NCBI RefSeq assembly: GCF_006494815.1
Contig: NZ_CP041091.1
Span: forward strand, 3,672,501 to 3,736,500
Length of the DNA stretch: 64,000 bases
Direction: 5' to 3'
Origin: Nocardioides sambongensis
Lineage (GTDB): Bacteria; Actinomycetota; Actinomycetes; Propionibacteriales; Nocardioidaceae
The notes beneath the pieces are model-generated. The model was not told the DNA's origin, ran no database searches, and saw only the letters and a list, made by a program, of their open reading frames with translations. The translations under genes were made by a program, and so were the position numbers. Shown in pieces: positions 45,117 to 55,848 of the stretch (its first letter is position 1; each line of letters begins with the position of its first letter).

Positions 45117-46673
45117 ATGGTGGTCATGACCGAGAGCCCCCGCCCCGAGGAGTCGCGACCGCGGCTCGTCGTCGTCGGCTCCGGCATGGCCGCCACCCGC
45201 CTGGTCGAGGAGCTGGTGCTCCGCGGGGCGCACACCACGCACCGGATCACGGTGCTCGGCGACGAGCCGGTGGCGCCGTACAACCGGATCCTGCTCTCCG
45301 CCGTGCTCGAGGGCACCCACCGCCCCGAGGCGCTCACCCTCCGCAGCACCGAGTGGTACGACGACCACGGCATCACGCTCCACCTCGACGCCCGGGTGCT
45401 CGGCGTCGACCCCGCGCGCCGCGACGTGATGCTCGTCGACGGCACCCTGGTCGACTACGACACCCTGGTGCTGGCCACCGGGTCGATCCCGGCGCTGCCG
45501 CCGATCCGCGGCCTGGTCCGGATGGACGGCTCGCTGCACCCGGCGGTGCACGCCTTCCGCTCCCTGGCCGAGTGCGAACGACTGCTCGGGGCGATCGCCG
45601 AGACCGACCCCGACGGCCGGCCGGTCAACCGGCGCGCGGTCGTCGTCGGCGGCGGGTTGCTCGGGCTCCAGGTCGCCCGGGCGCTGGGCACCCGCGGGCT
45701 CGACACCGAGATCGTCGAGGGCGCCGACCACCTGCTGCACCGCCAGATCGACACCGCGGCCGGACGGATCATCGCCCGCGACCTGAAGAGGCTGGGCGTG
45801 GCCGTCTACACCGGCGCCCGGGCTGTTCGGCTCAACGACGCGCCGAGCAGCCCGGTGCAGAGCCCCGTCGGCGCGGTGAAGGTGGTCGACCCGCTGCCCA
45901 GCAACCCGGGCCGGGTGGCGCTCCGCCTGGACAACGGGTTCACCCTGGACGCCGACCTGGTGGTGCTCACCGCCGGCGGACGCCCGTCCACCGCGCTGGC
46001 CCGCGGCGCCGGGCTCGAGGTCCGCCGCGGCATCGTCGTCGACGACCGGCTGACCACCTCCGACCCGCACATCCACGCGATCGGCGACTGCGTCCAGCAC
46101 GACGGCCGGGTGACCGGCTTCGTGCCGCCCGCCTGGGAGCAGGCCGGGGTGCTGGCCGAGGTGCTGGTCGGCGAGCCCGCCAAGTACGACGGCAGCCGGC
46201 TGGTCGCCCGACTGCGTGCCACCGACCTGGACGTGGCCGTGCTCGGCGACGCCGCCGCCGAGATCGAGGCCGGTGGCGAGGTCGTCGAGGTGTCCAACCC
46301 GATCGCCGGGTCGCACCGCCGCCTGGTGGTGCGCGAGGGCCGGATCGTCGCAGCCACCCTGGTCGGCGACCTGGCCCGGGTCGGCCTGATCACCCAGCAC
46401 TTCGACCGGGGCACCGTCCTCGGTCCCGCCGAGCCGGGCAACCTGCTGATGCCCGAACGCACCGTCTCCGCGGGCAGCGCCGCCCGCGCCCTGCCCGATG
46501 ACGCCGAGGTCTGCGCCTGTGCCGGCGTCAGCGCCGGTCGGATCCGGGCCTGCTCCTCGCTCGAGGAGGTCCGCGACACCACGCGCGCCACCACCGGATG
46601 CGGCGGTTGCGCGAGCACGGTCCGCGACCTCCTCGGCGACCAGGCCCTGGTCTCCACTGCGAAAGGAAACTGA
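45117..46673 (+). CDS. nasB: NAD(P)H/FAD nitrate reductase electron-transfer subunit (NasB/NirB-N type)
   Basis: 518 residues (an ATG nine bases downstream is an alternative). N-terminal FAD-binding VVVGSGMAATRLVEELVLRG, NAD-binding VVVGGGLLGLQVARALG, then a C-terminal bacterioferritin-associated-ferredoxin-like [2Fe-2S] domain with CACAGVSAGRI and TGCGGCASTV. This arrangement matches electron donors of assimilatory nitrate reductases and resembles the N-terminal half of NirB. It probably transfers electrons from NAD(P)H to the nitrate reductase. It is the first gene after the shared nitrate box and stops three bases before nirB. Confidence 0.85.
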   Translation: MVVMTESPRPEESRPRLVVVGSGMAATRLVEELVLRGAHTTHRITVLGDEPVAPYNRILLSAVLEGTHRPEALTLRSTEWYDDHGITLHLDARVLGVDPARRDVMLVDGTLVDYDTLVLATGSIPALPPIRGLVRMDGSLHPAVHAFRSLAECERLLGAIAETDPDGRPVNRRAVVVGGGLLGLQVARALGTRGLDTEIVEGADHLLHRQIDTAAGRIIARDLKRLGVAVYTGARAVRLNDAPSSPVQSPVGAVKVVDPLPSNPGRVALRLDNGFTLDADLVVLTAGGRPSTALARGAGLEVRRGIVVDDRLTTSDPHIHAIGDCVQHDGRVTGFVPPAWEQAGVLAEVLVGEPAKYDGSRLVARLRATDLDVAVLGDAAAEIEAGGEVVEVSNPIAGSHRRLVVREGRIVAATLVGDLARVGLITQHFDRGTVLGPAEPGNLLMPERTVSAGSAARALPDDAEVCACAGVSAGRIRACSSLEEVRDTTRATTGCGGCASTVRDLLGDQALVSTAKGN

Positions 46674-46676
46674 TCC

Positions 46677-49273
46677 ATGTCCCTGCACCTGAGGAAGCAG
46701 CTCGTCGTGGTGGGCCACGGGATGGTCGGCCACCGTTTCGTCCAGGCCGCGATCGAGCGTGGCCTGACCGAGACCTACGACATCATCGTGCTCGGCGAGG
46801 AGCCGCGGCCGGCGTACGACCGGGTGGCGCTCACCTCGTTCTTCGAGCTCGGCGCGGAGGCCCTCTCCTTCCTGCCGGGCGGGGTCTACGAGGACCCGCG
46901 GGTCACCCTGCGGCTCGGCGCCGAGGTGACCGCCCTGGACGCCGACGCGCAGACGATCACCCTCGCCGACGGCGAGACCCTGGCCTACGACGAGCTGGTG
47001 CTGGCCACCGGCGCCGCGCCGTTCGTGCCGCCGGTGCCCGGCAAGGACCTCGGCAACGTCTTCGTCTACCGCACCATCGAGGACCTCGAGGCGATCCGCG
47101 AGGCGGCGGCCGGCGCCACCGCCGGAGCGGTGATCGGCGGCGGCCTGCTCGGCCTGGAGGCGGCCAACGCGCTGCACCAGCTCGGGGTGCAGACCCACGT
47201 GGTGGAGATGGCGCCGCGGCTGATGGCGGTGCAGATCGACGACGCCGGCGGCGCCACCCTGAAGCGGCACATCACCGAGCTCGGCCTCACCGTGCACACC
47301 GGCGTGATGACCGAGCTGATCGACGGCGACGCGGACGGCAAGGTCTCGGGCATCAAGTTCAAGGACGAGGACACGCTGCCGCTGGACATCGTGATCTTCT
47401 CCGCCGGCATCCGTCCGCGCGACCTGGTCGCCCGCGAGGCCGGCCTGGAGGTCGCCGAGCGCGGCGGCGTGCTGGTCGACGAGCAGTGCCGGTCCTCGGT
47501 CGCCAACATCTGGGCGATCGGCGAGTGCGCCGCTCCGGGCGGCCGGATGTACGGCCTGGTCGCGCCGGGCTACACGATGGCCGAGGTCGTCGTGGACACG
47601 CTGCTCGGCGGCGCCGCCGGCTCCTTCACCGGCGCCGACATGTCAACCAAGCTCAAGCTGCTCGGTGTCGACGTCGCCTCCTTCGGCGACGCCTTCGCCA
47701 CCACCCCGGACTCCCTCGAGCTGGTCTTCTCCGACGCGGTCGCCGGCGTCTACAAGAAGCTGGTGGTCGCGGAGAACGCGACCGGAGCCTTCGAGCTGCT
47801 CGGCGGCATCCTGGTCGGCGACGCCAGCGCCTACGGCGTGCTCCGCCCGATGGTGGGCAGCGGGATGGAGCTGCCGGACAACCCCGAGGAGCTGATCCTC
47901 CCGGCCAGCCGGGGCGGCGTGGAGCTGGGCCTCCCGGACAGCGCCCAGGTCTGCTCGTGCAACAACGTGACCAAGGCCGAGATCGTCGCCGCCGTCTCCG
48001 ACGAGGCCACGCACTTCGAGGGCGGCCCGTGCGGCGACGCCGGCTGCGTCACCAAGTGCACCAAGGCCGGCGCCACCTGCGGCTCCTGCAAGACCGTGGT
48101 GAAGAAGATCGTCGAGGACCACTTCGCCGCGGTCGGCAAGACCGTGGACAAGTCGCTGTGCCAGCACATCCCGATGACGCGCGCCGAGCTCTTCGAGGTG
48201 ATCGCGATCCACGGCTACACCCGCTTCGACGACATCATCGCCGGCCACGGCAGCGGCCGCGGCTGCGACATCTGCAAGCCGGCGATCGCCTCGATCCTGG
48301 CCAGCCTGCTCAACCACCACGTCCTGGAGGGCGGCAACCGCACGCTGCAGGACACCAACGACGCCTACCTGGCCAACATCCAGAAGAACGGCACCTACTC
48401 CGTCGTGCCGCGGATCCCCGGTGGCGAGATCACCCCGGAGAAGCTGATCGTGATCGGCGAGGTGGCCAAGGACTTCGGGCTCTACACCAAGATCACCGGG
48501 GCCAGCGGATCGACCTGTTCGGCGCCCGGCTGGAGGACCTGCCGGTGATCTGGAAGCGGCTGGTCGACGCGGGCTTCGAGTCGGGCCACGCCTACGGGAA
48601 GTCGCTGCGCACGGTGAAGTCCTGCGTCGGGTCGACCTGGTGCCGCTACGGCGTACAGGACTCGGTCGGTCTCGCCATCGAGCTGGAGCTGCGCTACCGC
48701 GGGCTGCGCTCACCGCACAAGCTCAAGGGCGGGGTCTCCGGGTGCGCCCGCGAGTGCGCGGAGGCCCGCAGCAAGGACTTCGGCGTGATCGCCACCGAGA
48801 AGGGCTGGAACCTCTACGTCGGCGGCAACGGCGGCGCCACCCCGGCCCACGCCCAGCTCCTCGCCGGCGACCTGGACACCCCCACCCTGATCCGCTACCT
48901 GGACCGGTTCCTCATGTACTACATCCGCACCGCCGACCGGCTGCAGCGCACGGCGCCGTGGGTGGACAGCCTGGACGGTGGCCTGGAGCGGGTCCGCGAG
49001 GTCGTCGTCGACGACGTGCTCGGGCTCGGTTCGGAGCTGGAGGAGGCGATGAGCAAGCACGTCGACTCCTACTTCGACGAGTGGAAGGCGACCGTGGAGG
49101 ACCCGGCCAAGCTGGAGCGCTTCGTCTCCTTCGTCAACGCCCCCGGCACCCCCGACCCCAACATCTCGTTCCGCGACGAGCGCGGACAGATCGCGCCCGC
49201 GGTGGCCGACGGCCCGGTCGCGGTCGGCCCGGTCGAGCTCGGCGCGACGATCCCGGTGGGAGGCCCCCGATGA
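46677..49273 (+). CDS. nirB: Nitrite reductase large subunit (frameshifted)
   Basis: About 865 residues once one base is restored. It has FAD and NAD Rossmann motifs (VVVGHGMVGHRFVQAA, AVIGGGLLGLEAANALH), a bfd-like [2Fe-2S] domain (VCSCNNVTKAEIVAAV), and a C-terminal siroheme/4Fe-4S domain with CVGSTWCRYGVQDS and GGVSGCARECAEARSKDFG. It reduces nitrite to ammonium with NADH. The frame breaks at the GGGG run 48498-48501 (TKITG must join GQRIDLFGARLEDLP); restoring one G gives full length. Ends overlapping nirD. Confidence 0.9.
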
Positions 49274-49680
49274 CCGCGACGGAGACCGGTGCTCGGGCGA
49301 ACGGCACGATGGGGGAGGACAGGGTGGAGAACGGCACCGTGGTCTGCCCGCTCACCCGGATCGAGGTCGAGGGCGGCGTGGCCGCGCTGGTGGACGGCGA
49401 GGCGGTCGCGGTCTTCCGCACCTTCGAGGACGAGGTTTACGCCCTCTCCAACTACGATCCCTTCTCGAGGGCATCGGTCCTCTCCCGCGGCATCGTCGGC
49501 ACCCGCACCATCGACGGCGTCGAGGTGCCGTTCGTGGCGAGCCCGATGCACAAGCAGGCCTTCGACCTGCGGACCGGGCGCTGCCTCGACGAGGAGTCGG
49601 TGACCGTGACGACGTACGACGTCCACGTCGTCGACGGCCAGGTGATCGTCGGCCGACGACGGGAGAGCGGGGCAGGGTGA
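49270..49680 (+). CDS. nirD: Nitrite reductase small subunit
   Basis: 136 residues, ATG overlapping the nirB stop. The Rieske-like fold is clear (AVAVFRTFEDEVYALSNYDPFSRASVLSRGIVG, VASPMHKQAFDLRTGRC) but the Cys-His ligand pairs of true Rieske proteins are absent, as is normal for NirD. It supports NirB activity. Its stop overlaps the nnaR GTG. Confidence 0.93.
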   Translation: MTATETGARANGTMGEDRVENGTVVCPLTRIEVEGGVAALVDGEAVAVFRTFEDEVYALSNYDPFSRASVLSRGIVGTRTIDGVEVPFVASPMHKQAFDLRTGRCLDEESVTVTTYDVHVVDGQVIVGRRRESGAG

Positions 49681-50789
49681 CCGAGCAGCCGTTGGCCGGC
49701 TTCCGGATCGGGGTGACCGCGGCCCGGCGCGCCGAGGAGCAGGTGAACCTGCTGGAGCGCCGTGGTGCTGTGGTGCTGCACGCACCGGCGCTCTCCGTCG
49801 ACCCCAACCAGATCGACGAGGTCGCGCTGCGCGCGGCCACCGAGCAGGTGCTCACCCAGCCGGTCGACATCTTCGTCGCCAACACCGGCATCGGGATGAA
49901 GTCGTGGCTCACCGCCGCCGAGCGGTGGGGCCTGGGCGAGAAGCTGGTCGCCCACCTGGGCACCGCCGAGATCCTGGCCCGGGGTCCGAAGAGCGTCGGC
50001 GCGCTGCGCCGGTTCGGGCTGCGCGAGCTGTGGGCGCCGGAGTCGGAGAAGTTCGAGGACGTGCTCGACCACCTGCGCCGCCGGGACCTGACCGGGAAGC
50101 GGATCGTGGTGCAGGAGCACGGGCAGTCGCTGTCGATGGCGGCGCACGCGCTGCGTCGTAGCGGTGCCGTGGTGACCACGGTCGCCGTCTACCGGGTGGA
50201 GGGCGCCGACGACCCCGAGCCGATCTTCGGCCTGATCGAGGAGATCGCCGCCCGCCGGGTGGACGCGGTCACCTTCACCGCGGCGCCGGCGGTCGCGGCG
50301 CTGATGGAGGCCGCCGTCTCCACCGGCCACCGCGACGAGGTGATCACCGCCTTCCAGGCCGACGTGATCGCCTCCTGCGTCGGGCCGGTGACCGCTGCCG
50401 CCTTCGAGATGTGGGGGGTGCCCTCGATCTATCCCGAGCGCTCCCGGCTGGCCGCGATGGTCAAGCAGCTCGAGGTCGAGCTGCCCTCCCGCGCCGGCGG
50501 TACGACGCTGGAGGTGGCCGGCCACACGCTGCTGCTGCACGGCGAGGACGTCCTGCTCGACGGGGTCGAGGTGAAGCTCTCCCCGGCGCCGCTCGCGGTG
50601 CTGCAGGCGCTGCTGGTCAACCCGGGCACGGTGGTGGCCCGTCGCGACCTGCTCGCCGCTCTGCCCTCGGGCACCGCCGGCTCCGAGCACGCGGTGGAGA
50701 TGGCCGTCGCGCGGCTGCGCGCGGCGATGGGGACCCGCTGCATCCAGACCGTGGTGAAGCGCGGCTACCGGCTGGCGGTGACCGGATGA
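49677..50789 (+). CDS. nnaR: Uroporphyrinogen-III synthase-like nitrate/nitrite regulator (NnaR)
   Basis: 370 residues. Residues 1-255 form a HemD fold (FRIGVTAARRAEEQVNLLERRGAVVLHAPAL, FVANTGIGMKSWLTAAERWG). Residues 265-370 are an OmpR-type winged helix (LSPAPLAVLQALLVNPGTVVARRDLLAAL, MGTRCIQTVVKRGYRLAV). This is the hallmark of NnaR of Streptomyces and mycobacteria, which activates nitrate/nitrite genes with GlnR. It could bind the repeated boxes upstream of narK, nasA and nasB. Coupled to nirD and sirB by overlaps. Confidence 0.9.
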   Translation: MTEQPLAGFRIGVTAARRAEEQVNLLERRGAVVLHAPALSVDPNQIDEVALRAATEQVLTQPVDIFVANTGIGMKSWLTAAERWGLGEKLVAHLGTAEILARGPKSVGALRRFGLRELWAPESEKFEDVLDHLRRRDLTGKRIVVQEHGQSLSMAAHALRRSGAVVTTVAVYRVEGADDPEPIFGLIEEIAARRVDAVTFTAAPAVAALMEAAVSTGHRDEVITAFQADVIASCVGPVTAAAFEMWGVPSIYPERSRLAAMVKQLEVELPSRAGGTTLEVAGHTLLLHGEDVLLDGVEVKLSPAPLAVLQALLVNPGTVVARRDLLAALPSGTAGSEHAVEMAVARLRAAMGTRCIQTVVKRGYRLAVTG

Positions 50790-51561
50790 GCGCCCCAGCA
50801 CGTCCCCCGCTTCCCCCGATGCGGTCCTCCCCCGGACCGCGCGGCGGGGACCACCCCGCGAGGACCCCGCACCTGGTGACGATCGCGCACGGCACCCGGA
50901 CGGCGGTCGGCAACACCGTGGCCCGGGCGATCACCGACGCGGCCGCCGAGCGCCTGGGCTGGTCCGCGACCGCCTCGTACGTCGAGCTGTGCGCCCCGCT
51001 CTTCGCCGACGTCGTCGCCGCGTGCGAGCTGCCCGCCGACGGACCGGTGGTGGCGGTGCCGCTGCTGCTGTCGGTGGGGGTGCACGTGCGCCAGGACCTG
51101 CCCGGCGCGGTCCGGGACGCCGGTCGCGACGACGTGGTGCTCGGTGGCGCCCTCGGCCCCGACCCGCTGCTGGCCGCCGCGCAGGCGGACCGGCTGCGCG
51201 GCGCCGGGGCGCGTCCCGGGCAGCCGGTGGTGCTGGTCGCGGCCGGGTCGTCGGACCCGGACGCACTCGCCGACCTCGACGCGGCCGCCGGTCACCTGGC
51301 GCACGCGTGGGGTGCGCCGGTGCGGGTGGCCACCCTCACCGGGCTCGGCCCGCGGGTGGAGCAGGTGGTGCGGCGGGGGACGCGGTGTCGCCGTACCTGC
51401 TGGCGACCGGACACTTCCACCGCCGGCTCGCCACGGTGGCACAGGAGGCGGGCGCAGTGGTGGTGGCGGACGTGATCGGCCCGCACCCGTGCGTCGTCGA
51501 GCTGGTCGTCGAGCGGGCCTGGGCGCAGGCGGGGCGGATCGGGCTGCGCGCGAGCGCCTGA
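50786..51561 (+). CDS. sirB: Sirohydrochlorin ferrochelatase (frameshifted)
   Basis: About 258 residues with one base restored. The N-terminal half has the CbiX/SirB motif HLVTIAHGTRTAVGNTVARAI and a VELCAPLFADVVA sequence; the second half has VVLVAAGSSDPDALADLD and, after the break, SPYLLATGHFHRRL. It inserts iron into sirohydrochlorin to make siroheme, required by NirB. The frame is lost at the GGGGG run 51375-51379; one extra G restores it. The start overlaps the nnaR stop. Confidence 0.85.
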
Positions 51562-51562
51562 G

Positions 51563-52663
51563 CTAGGTGTTGTCGCCGGTGCCGGCGAGCAAGGGCCCCA
51601 GGTAGAGCTGGAGCAGGTGGGGCACCCGGCGGAGGTCGAGGCCGGTGATCGCCTCGATCCGGGCCAGCCGCCCGCGCAGGGTGTTGCGGTGCACGTGGAG
51701 GGCGGCCGCGCAGTCGCCGGGGTGCAGGTCGTGCTCGATCCAGGCGCGCAGGGTGGTCCGCAGCTCGCCGTGCCGGTCGGCGGCGAGGAGCGCCCGCCAC
51801 GGCGCGGAGACGGCGTCGGCGCGCCGGTCGCCGCGCAGGCCGCAGAGCAGCGCCACGAACGGCAGGTCGCGTACGTCGTACAGCTCGTCGGCGAGGTGGG
51901 AGACGGCGAGCGTGTCGAGGGCGGCGAGCCAGGCCTGGCGGAGGCCGTCCTCGCCACCGAAGGCGTCGCTCTCCGCGGCGACCAGCGCGGTGGGGTGCGC
52001 GGTGATCGCCTGCCGGACCTCGGCGCCGCTGCGCGAGGAGTCGGCAGGCCACCAGACGGCGAGCTCGTCGGTGCGGCTGCGGGTGTGCAGCACGTCGGGG
52101 AGGTGTCCGACGGTCCACTGAACGGTGCGGACCGCCTCGGTGCCGTGGTCGTCGGCCGGCCGGACGACGGCACAGTGACGGGGGAGGTCGAGGTCGACGC
52201 CCAGGTCGGCGGCGCGCCGGCGCGCCGGGGCGTGGTCGACGCGGCCCTCGAGGATCTCGACGAGCAGGTCGTCGCGGTCCTGCTGCAGCCGCTGCCCGCT
52301 CTCCAGCTCGCCGGACTGCTCCAGGATCAGCTCGGCGGTGACCCGGATCAGGTCGGCCAGCACCTGCACCTCCTCGGGCGCCCCGGAGATGCCGACCACG
52401 CCGACCACCGCGCCGCGGTGGTGCAGCGGCACGTTCACGCCCGGCTGGACGCCGCGCAGCGGGTGCGCCTCGGCGGCCTCGATGGCGACGACCCGGTCGC
52501 CCTGGGCGGCGACGAGGGCGCCCTCGTGCTGGTGCCGGAGCCGGTCCGGGTCGCTGCTGGCCAGGATCACGCCGCGCTCGCTCATCACGTTCACGTTGCG
52601 CCCGATCACGGTGCTGGTGCGCTCGACGATCCGCTGCGCGACGTCGGCGGTCAGGGGGTTCAC
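51563..52663 (-). CDS. CdaR/PucR-family sugar diacid regulator
   Basis: 366 residues from GTG 52663. An N-terminal sugar-diacid-recognition domain (VAQRIVERTSTVIGRNVNVMSERGVILASSD, PLHHRGAVVGVVGISGAPEEV), a GGDEF-like middle and a C-terminal helix-turn-helix with AALHVHRNTLRGRLARIEAITGLDL. CdaR activates glycerate/glucarate genes in response to the diacid. It is divergent from the GntP permease and glycerate kinase it probably controls. Longer in-frame starts at 53083 read into the permease region and are rejected. Confidence 0.88.
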   Translation of the reverse strand: MNPLTADVAQRIVERTSTVIGRNVNVMSERGVILASSDPDRLRHQHEGALVAAQGDRVVAIEAAEAHPLRGVQPGVNVPLHHRGAVVGVVGISGAPEEVQVLADLIRVTAELILEQSGELESGQRLQQDRDDLLVEILEGRVDHAPARRRAADLGVDLDLPRHCAVVRPADDHGTEAVRTVQWTVGHLPDVLHTRSRTDELAVWWPADSSRSGAEVRQAITAHPTALVAAESDAFGGEDGLRQAWLAALDTLAVSHLADELYDVRDLPFVALLCGLRGDRRADAVSAPWRALLAADRHGELRTTLRAWIEHDLHPGDCAAALHVHRNTLRGRLARIEAITGLDLRRVPHLLQLYLGPLLAGTGDNT

Positions 52664-52814
52664 GTGCCCAGTATCCCGCTCGGCGTGTGCATCTGACCAG
52701 TGTGTGCGTGCCGGTGTAGCGCCGTGCTGGGCACCTGCACGTGGCGGTCGTCTCGTGTCGGGCGGGATAGTGGGTCGGTCGTCGTCGGGACGGCGGTGCA
52801 GCCGAGGAGGTCCT

Positions 52815-54188
52815 ATGTCCGACGTGTTCGTGCTGGTCGGGGTCGTGGTGGCCCTGGTGCTGGCGGCGAGTGTGCTGAAGCTGCACCCGTTCGCGGCGCT
52901 GCTGCTCGCGGCGCTGTTCGGCGGGATGGCCTTCGGTCTGCCGCTGCTCGACGACGGCGACACCCTCGGCCTGGTCTCGGTGATCACCACCGGGTTCGGC
53001 GCGACCCTCGGATCGATCGGGCTGGTGATCATCCTCGGCACCGTGATCGGGGTGATCCTGGACAAGTCCGGCGCGGCGATCACGATGGCCGACTGGATCG
53101 TCAGACGGATCGGTCAGCGCTATCCGACGGTGACGATGACGGTGATCGGCTACATCGTGTCGATCCCGGTGTTCTGCGACTCCGGCTACGTCATCCTCAA
53201 CTCGCTCAAGGAGTCGATGGCCACCCGCAACCGGGTCTCCCCGGTCGCGATGTCGGTGGCCCTGGCCACCGGCCTGTTCGCGACGCACACCCTGGTCCCG
53301 CCGACCCCCGGGCCGATCGCCGCGGCCGGCAACCTGGGCCTCAGCGACCAGCTCGGCCTGGTCATCGCCGTCGGCCTGCCGCTGGCCGTGGTGGCCGCGA
53401 TCGCGGGCAACCTGTGGGCACGGCGCTTCCGCGACGTGCAGCCCGACGGCATCGCCGCGGAGGACGTGGAGGAGCGGATCGCGGCGTTCGGGCGGCTGCG
53501 CGACGAGCTCGGCACGCTGCCGGGGGCCACCGCCTCGTTCGCCCCGATCTTCGTGCCGCTGCTGCTGATCATGCTCGGCTCGATCGCGGCGTACCCGACC
53601 GAGCCGCTGGGCGACAACGTCGTCGTGGACGCGCTGCGATTCGTCGGGCAGCCGGTGATCGCGCTCCTGGTGGGCCTGGTCTGTGCGCTCACCCTGCTGC
53701 CGCGGGCCGGCTTCATGGACCGGCTCAACGAGCGGATCTCCGACGGCATCCTCGCCGCGGCGCCGATCCTGCTGATCACCGGTGCCGGTGGTGCCTTCGG
53801 CGCGGTCATCAAGGCCACCCCGGTCGGCACCTACCTCGGGGAGCAGCTCTCCGGACTCGGGATCGGCGTCTTCGTTCCCTTCCTGATCGCCGCCGCGCTG
53901 AAGACCGCGCAGGGCTCGTCGACGGTGGCGCTGGTCACCACCTCGGTGCTGGTGGCGCCGTTGCTGGGCGAGCTCGGCCTGGACAGCGACTTCGGCCGGG
54001 TGCTGGTCGTGATGGCGATCGGCGCGGGTGCGATGGTCGTGTCCCACGCGAACGACAGCTACTTCTGGGTGGTCAGCCAGTTCAGCCGGATGAGCGTGAA
54101 GCAGGCGTACGCCGCGCAGACTGCCGCCACCGCGCTGCAGGGTCTCGCCACCATCGCCGTGGTCTTCGTCCTCTCCCTGTTCGTCTGA
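52815..54188 (+). CDS. GntP-family permease
   Basis: 457 residues with about 12-14 membrane segments, start ATG 52815 after GAGGAGG. Family features: IPVFCDSGYVILNSLKES, ATGLFATHTLVPPTPGPIAAAGNLG and ALKTAQGSSTVALVTTS. GntP transporters import gluconate, glycerate or related hydroxyacids with protons. The glycerate kinase immediately downstream argues for glycerate (or a precursor) as the substrate. Confidence 0.9.
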   Translation: MSDVFVLVGVVVALVLAASVLKLHPFAALLLAALFGGMAFGLPLLDDGDTLGLVSVITTGFGATLGSIGLVIILGTVIGVILDKSGAAITMADWIVRRIGQRYPTVTMTVIGYIVSIPVFCDSGYVILNSLKESMATRNRVSPVAMSVALATGLFATHTLVPPTPGPIAAAGNLGLSDQLGLVIAVGLPLAVVAAIAGNLWARRFRDVQPDGIAAEDVEERIAAFGRLRDELGTLPGATASFAPIFVPLLLIMLGSIAAYPTEPLGDNVVVDALRFVGQPVIALLVGLVCALTLLPRAGFMDRLNERISDGILAAAPILLITGAGGAFGAVIKATPVGTYLGEQLSGLGIGVFVPFLIAAALKTAQGSSTVALVTTSVLVAPLLGELGLDSDFGRVLVVMAIGAGAMVVSHANDSYFWVVSQFSRMSVKQAYAAQTAATALQGLATIAVVFVLSLFV

Positions 54189-54214
54189 CCGGGCTCCGGC
54201 GGAGAGGGATCGTC

Positions 54215-55383
54215 GTGCGCGTGCTGATCGCCCCGGACTCGTTCAAGGGCAGCCTCTCCAGCCCGGAGGTGGCGGCCGCGATCGAGCGGGGGTGGCTGCG
54301 CGGCGACCCGGAGGCGACCTGCGTCCGGGTCCCGCTCGCCGACGGCGGTGAGGGCACCGTCCGGGCGCTGGTGGACGCCACCGACGGGCGGCTGGAGACC
54401 CGCGCCGTCACCGGCCCTGCGGGGACGCCGGTGGAGGCCGCCTTCGGACTGCTCGGCGGCACCGGCCCGCTCACCGCCGTGGTGGAGGTGGCCGCCGCTT
54501 CGGGTCCGCCGCCCGCGGACGCCTCGCCGGAGGACGCCGGGCGGGCGACGTCGTACGGCACCGGTGAGCTGATCGCCGCCGCGCTCGACCTCGGCGCCCG
54601 CCGGCTGGTCCTCGGGCTGGGCGGCAGCGCCTGCACCGACGGGGGCGCGGGTCTGCTCCAGGCGCTCGGCGCCCGGTTCGTCGACGCCGACGGCTCCGAC
54701 CTCGGGTACGGCGGCGCGGCTCTCGGCGATCTCGCCGCCATCGACGTCGCGGGGCTGCACCCGGGGCTGGCGGACTGCGAGGTGGTCGCGGCCTGCGACG
54801 TGGACAACCCGCTCACCGGGCCCCGCGGTGCCGCCGCGGTCTTCGGTCCGCAGAAGGGGGCCGACGAGGGGGCGGTCGCCCTGCTCGACGCGCACCTGAC
54901 GCATCTGGCCGGCCTCGTGGTGGAGCGGTTCGGCGGCGACCCGGAGGTGCCGGGCAGCGGCGCCGCGGGCGGGATCGGCTTCGCGGTGCTGGCGGTGCTC
55001 GGGGGCAGCCTGCGCCCCGGGATCGACATCGTCGCGGACGCCGTCGGGCTGGACGACCTGCTGGACGAGCTGCAGGGTGAGGCGGCCCTGGTGCTGACCG
55101 GTGAGGGGTGCCTGGACGGGCAGTCGCTGGCGGGCAAGGTGCCGTTCGGGGTGCTGCGCCGGGCCCGGGAGCGGGGTCTGCCGGTGGTCGGGCTGGCCGG
55201 GTCGCTCGGCGCGGGGCGGACCAGGTGCTGGAGGCCGGGATGACCGCGGCGTTCAGCGTCACGCCGGGCGTGGCCACCCTCGACGAGGCGCTCGGCTCGG
55301 CCGCCGCCAACCTGGAGTGCACGGCCCGGGCACTGGCCGCGGTGTGGTCGGTGGCTCAGCGCTCGACGGCGAGCTCGGCGTAG
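54215..55383 (+). CDS. Glycerate 2-kinase (GarK/GlxK family; frameshifted)
   Basis: About 389 residues with one base restored. The start is GTG 54215. Hallmarks: VLIAPDSFKGSLSSPEVAAAI, VPLADGGEGTVRALVDA, LGLGGSACTDGGAGLLQALG and GAAGGIGFAVLAVLGG. It phosphorylates glycerate to 2-phosphoglycerate. The frame is broken at GGGG 55213-55216, so VGLAGSLGAG must continue as ADQVLEAGMTAAFSVTPGV. The last 28 bases overlap the convergent rrf2 gene. It follows the GntP permease by 26 bases. Confidence 0.88.
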
Positions 55384-55823
55384 TCCTCGGCGTCGAAGCC
55401 GGCGGTGGCGAGGACGTCGCCGAGGGTGGTCCGGCCCAGCTCGTCGACGATCGCGTTCGTGACGCGCTGGTCGACCTCGGACAGCACGCCCTGGATGGTG
55501 GCACCCACCGCACAGGCGGGGTTCGGGCCGTGGATCCCGAGCACCGGGTCGTCGGCCTGGAGCAGCCGCCACACCTGCGCGAGGGTCACCGCTCCGGGTT
55601 CGACGGCCAGCTCCCACCCGCCGTGGGCGCCGGCCCGTGAGCGGACCAGCCCGGCTGCGCGGAGGGGACCCAACACCTTGCGCACGTGCACGGGGTTGAC
55701 CGAGGTGCTGCCGGCCAGCTCCTCCGACCCGACCGGGGTCCGGCGACCGGCGGCGGCGCCGGCCGCCAGGTAGGTCAGCACGTGCACGGCCACCGCGAAC
55801 TGGGTGTTGGTCGACCTGGCCAT
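55356..55823 (-). CDS. Rrf2-family transcriptional regulator
   Basis: 155 residues from the ATG at 55823. The winged helix (FAVAVHVLTYLA, ELAGSTSVNPVHVRKVLGPLRAAGLVRSRAGAHGGW) is typical Rrf2. Only one Cys is present (in PNPACAVG), so a three-Cys iron-sulfur cluster of the IscR/NsrR type cannot form; this fits the YwnA/CymR-like branch. It is divergent from an NmrA-type oxidoreductase and probably represses it via the inverted repeat between them. Confidence 0.85.
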   Translation of the reverse strand: MARSTNTQFAVAVHVLTYLAAGAAAGRRTPVGSEELAGSTSVNPVHVRKVLGPLRAAGLVRSRAGAHGGWELAVEPGAVTLAQVWRLLQADDPVLGIHGPNPACAVGATIQGVLSEVDQRVTNAIVDELGRTTLGDVLATAGFDAEDYAELAVER

Positions 55824-55848
55824 ACCCCCATCTTGCCTTATTGCCACC

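Noticed and set aside
44259..47297. A 1012-codon minus-strand frame over nasB and nirB
   Set aside because: Antisense shadow; composition dominated by Gly/Arg/Asp/His repeats, no recognisable domains.
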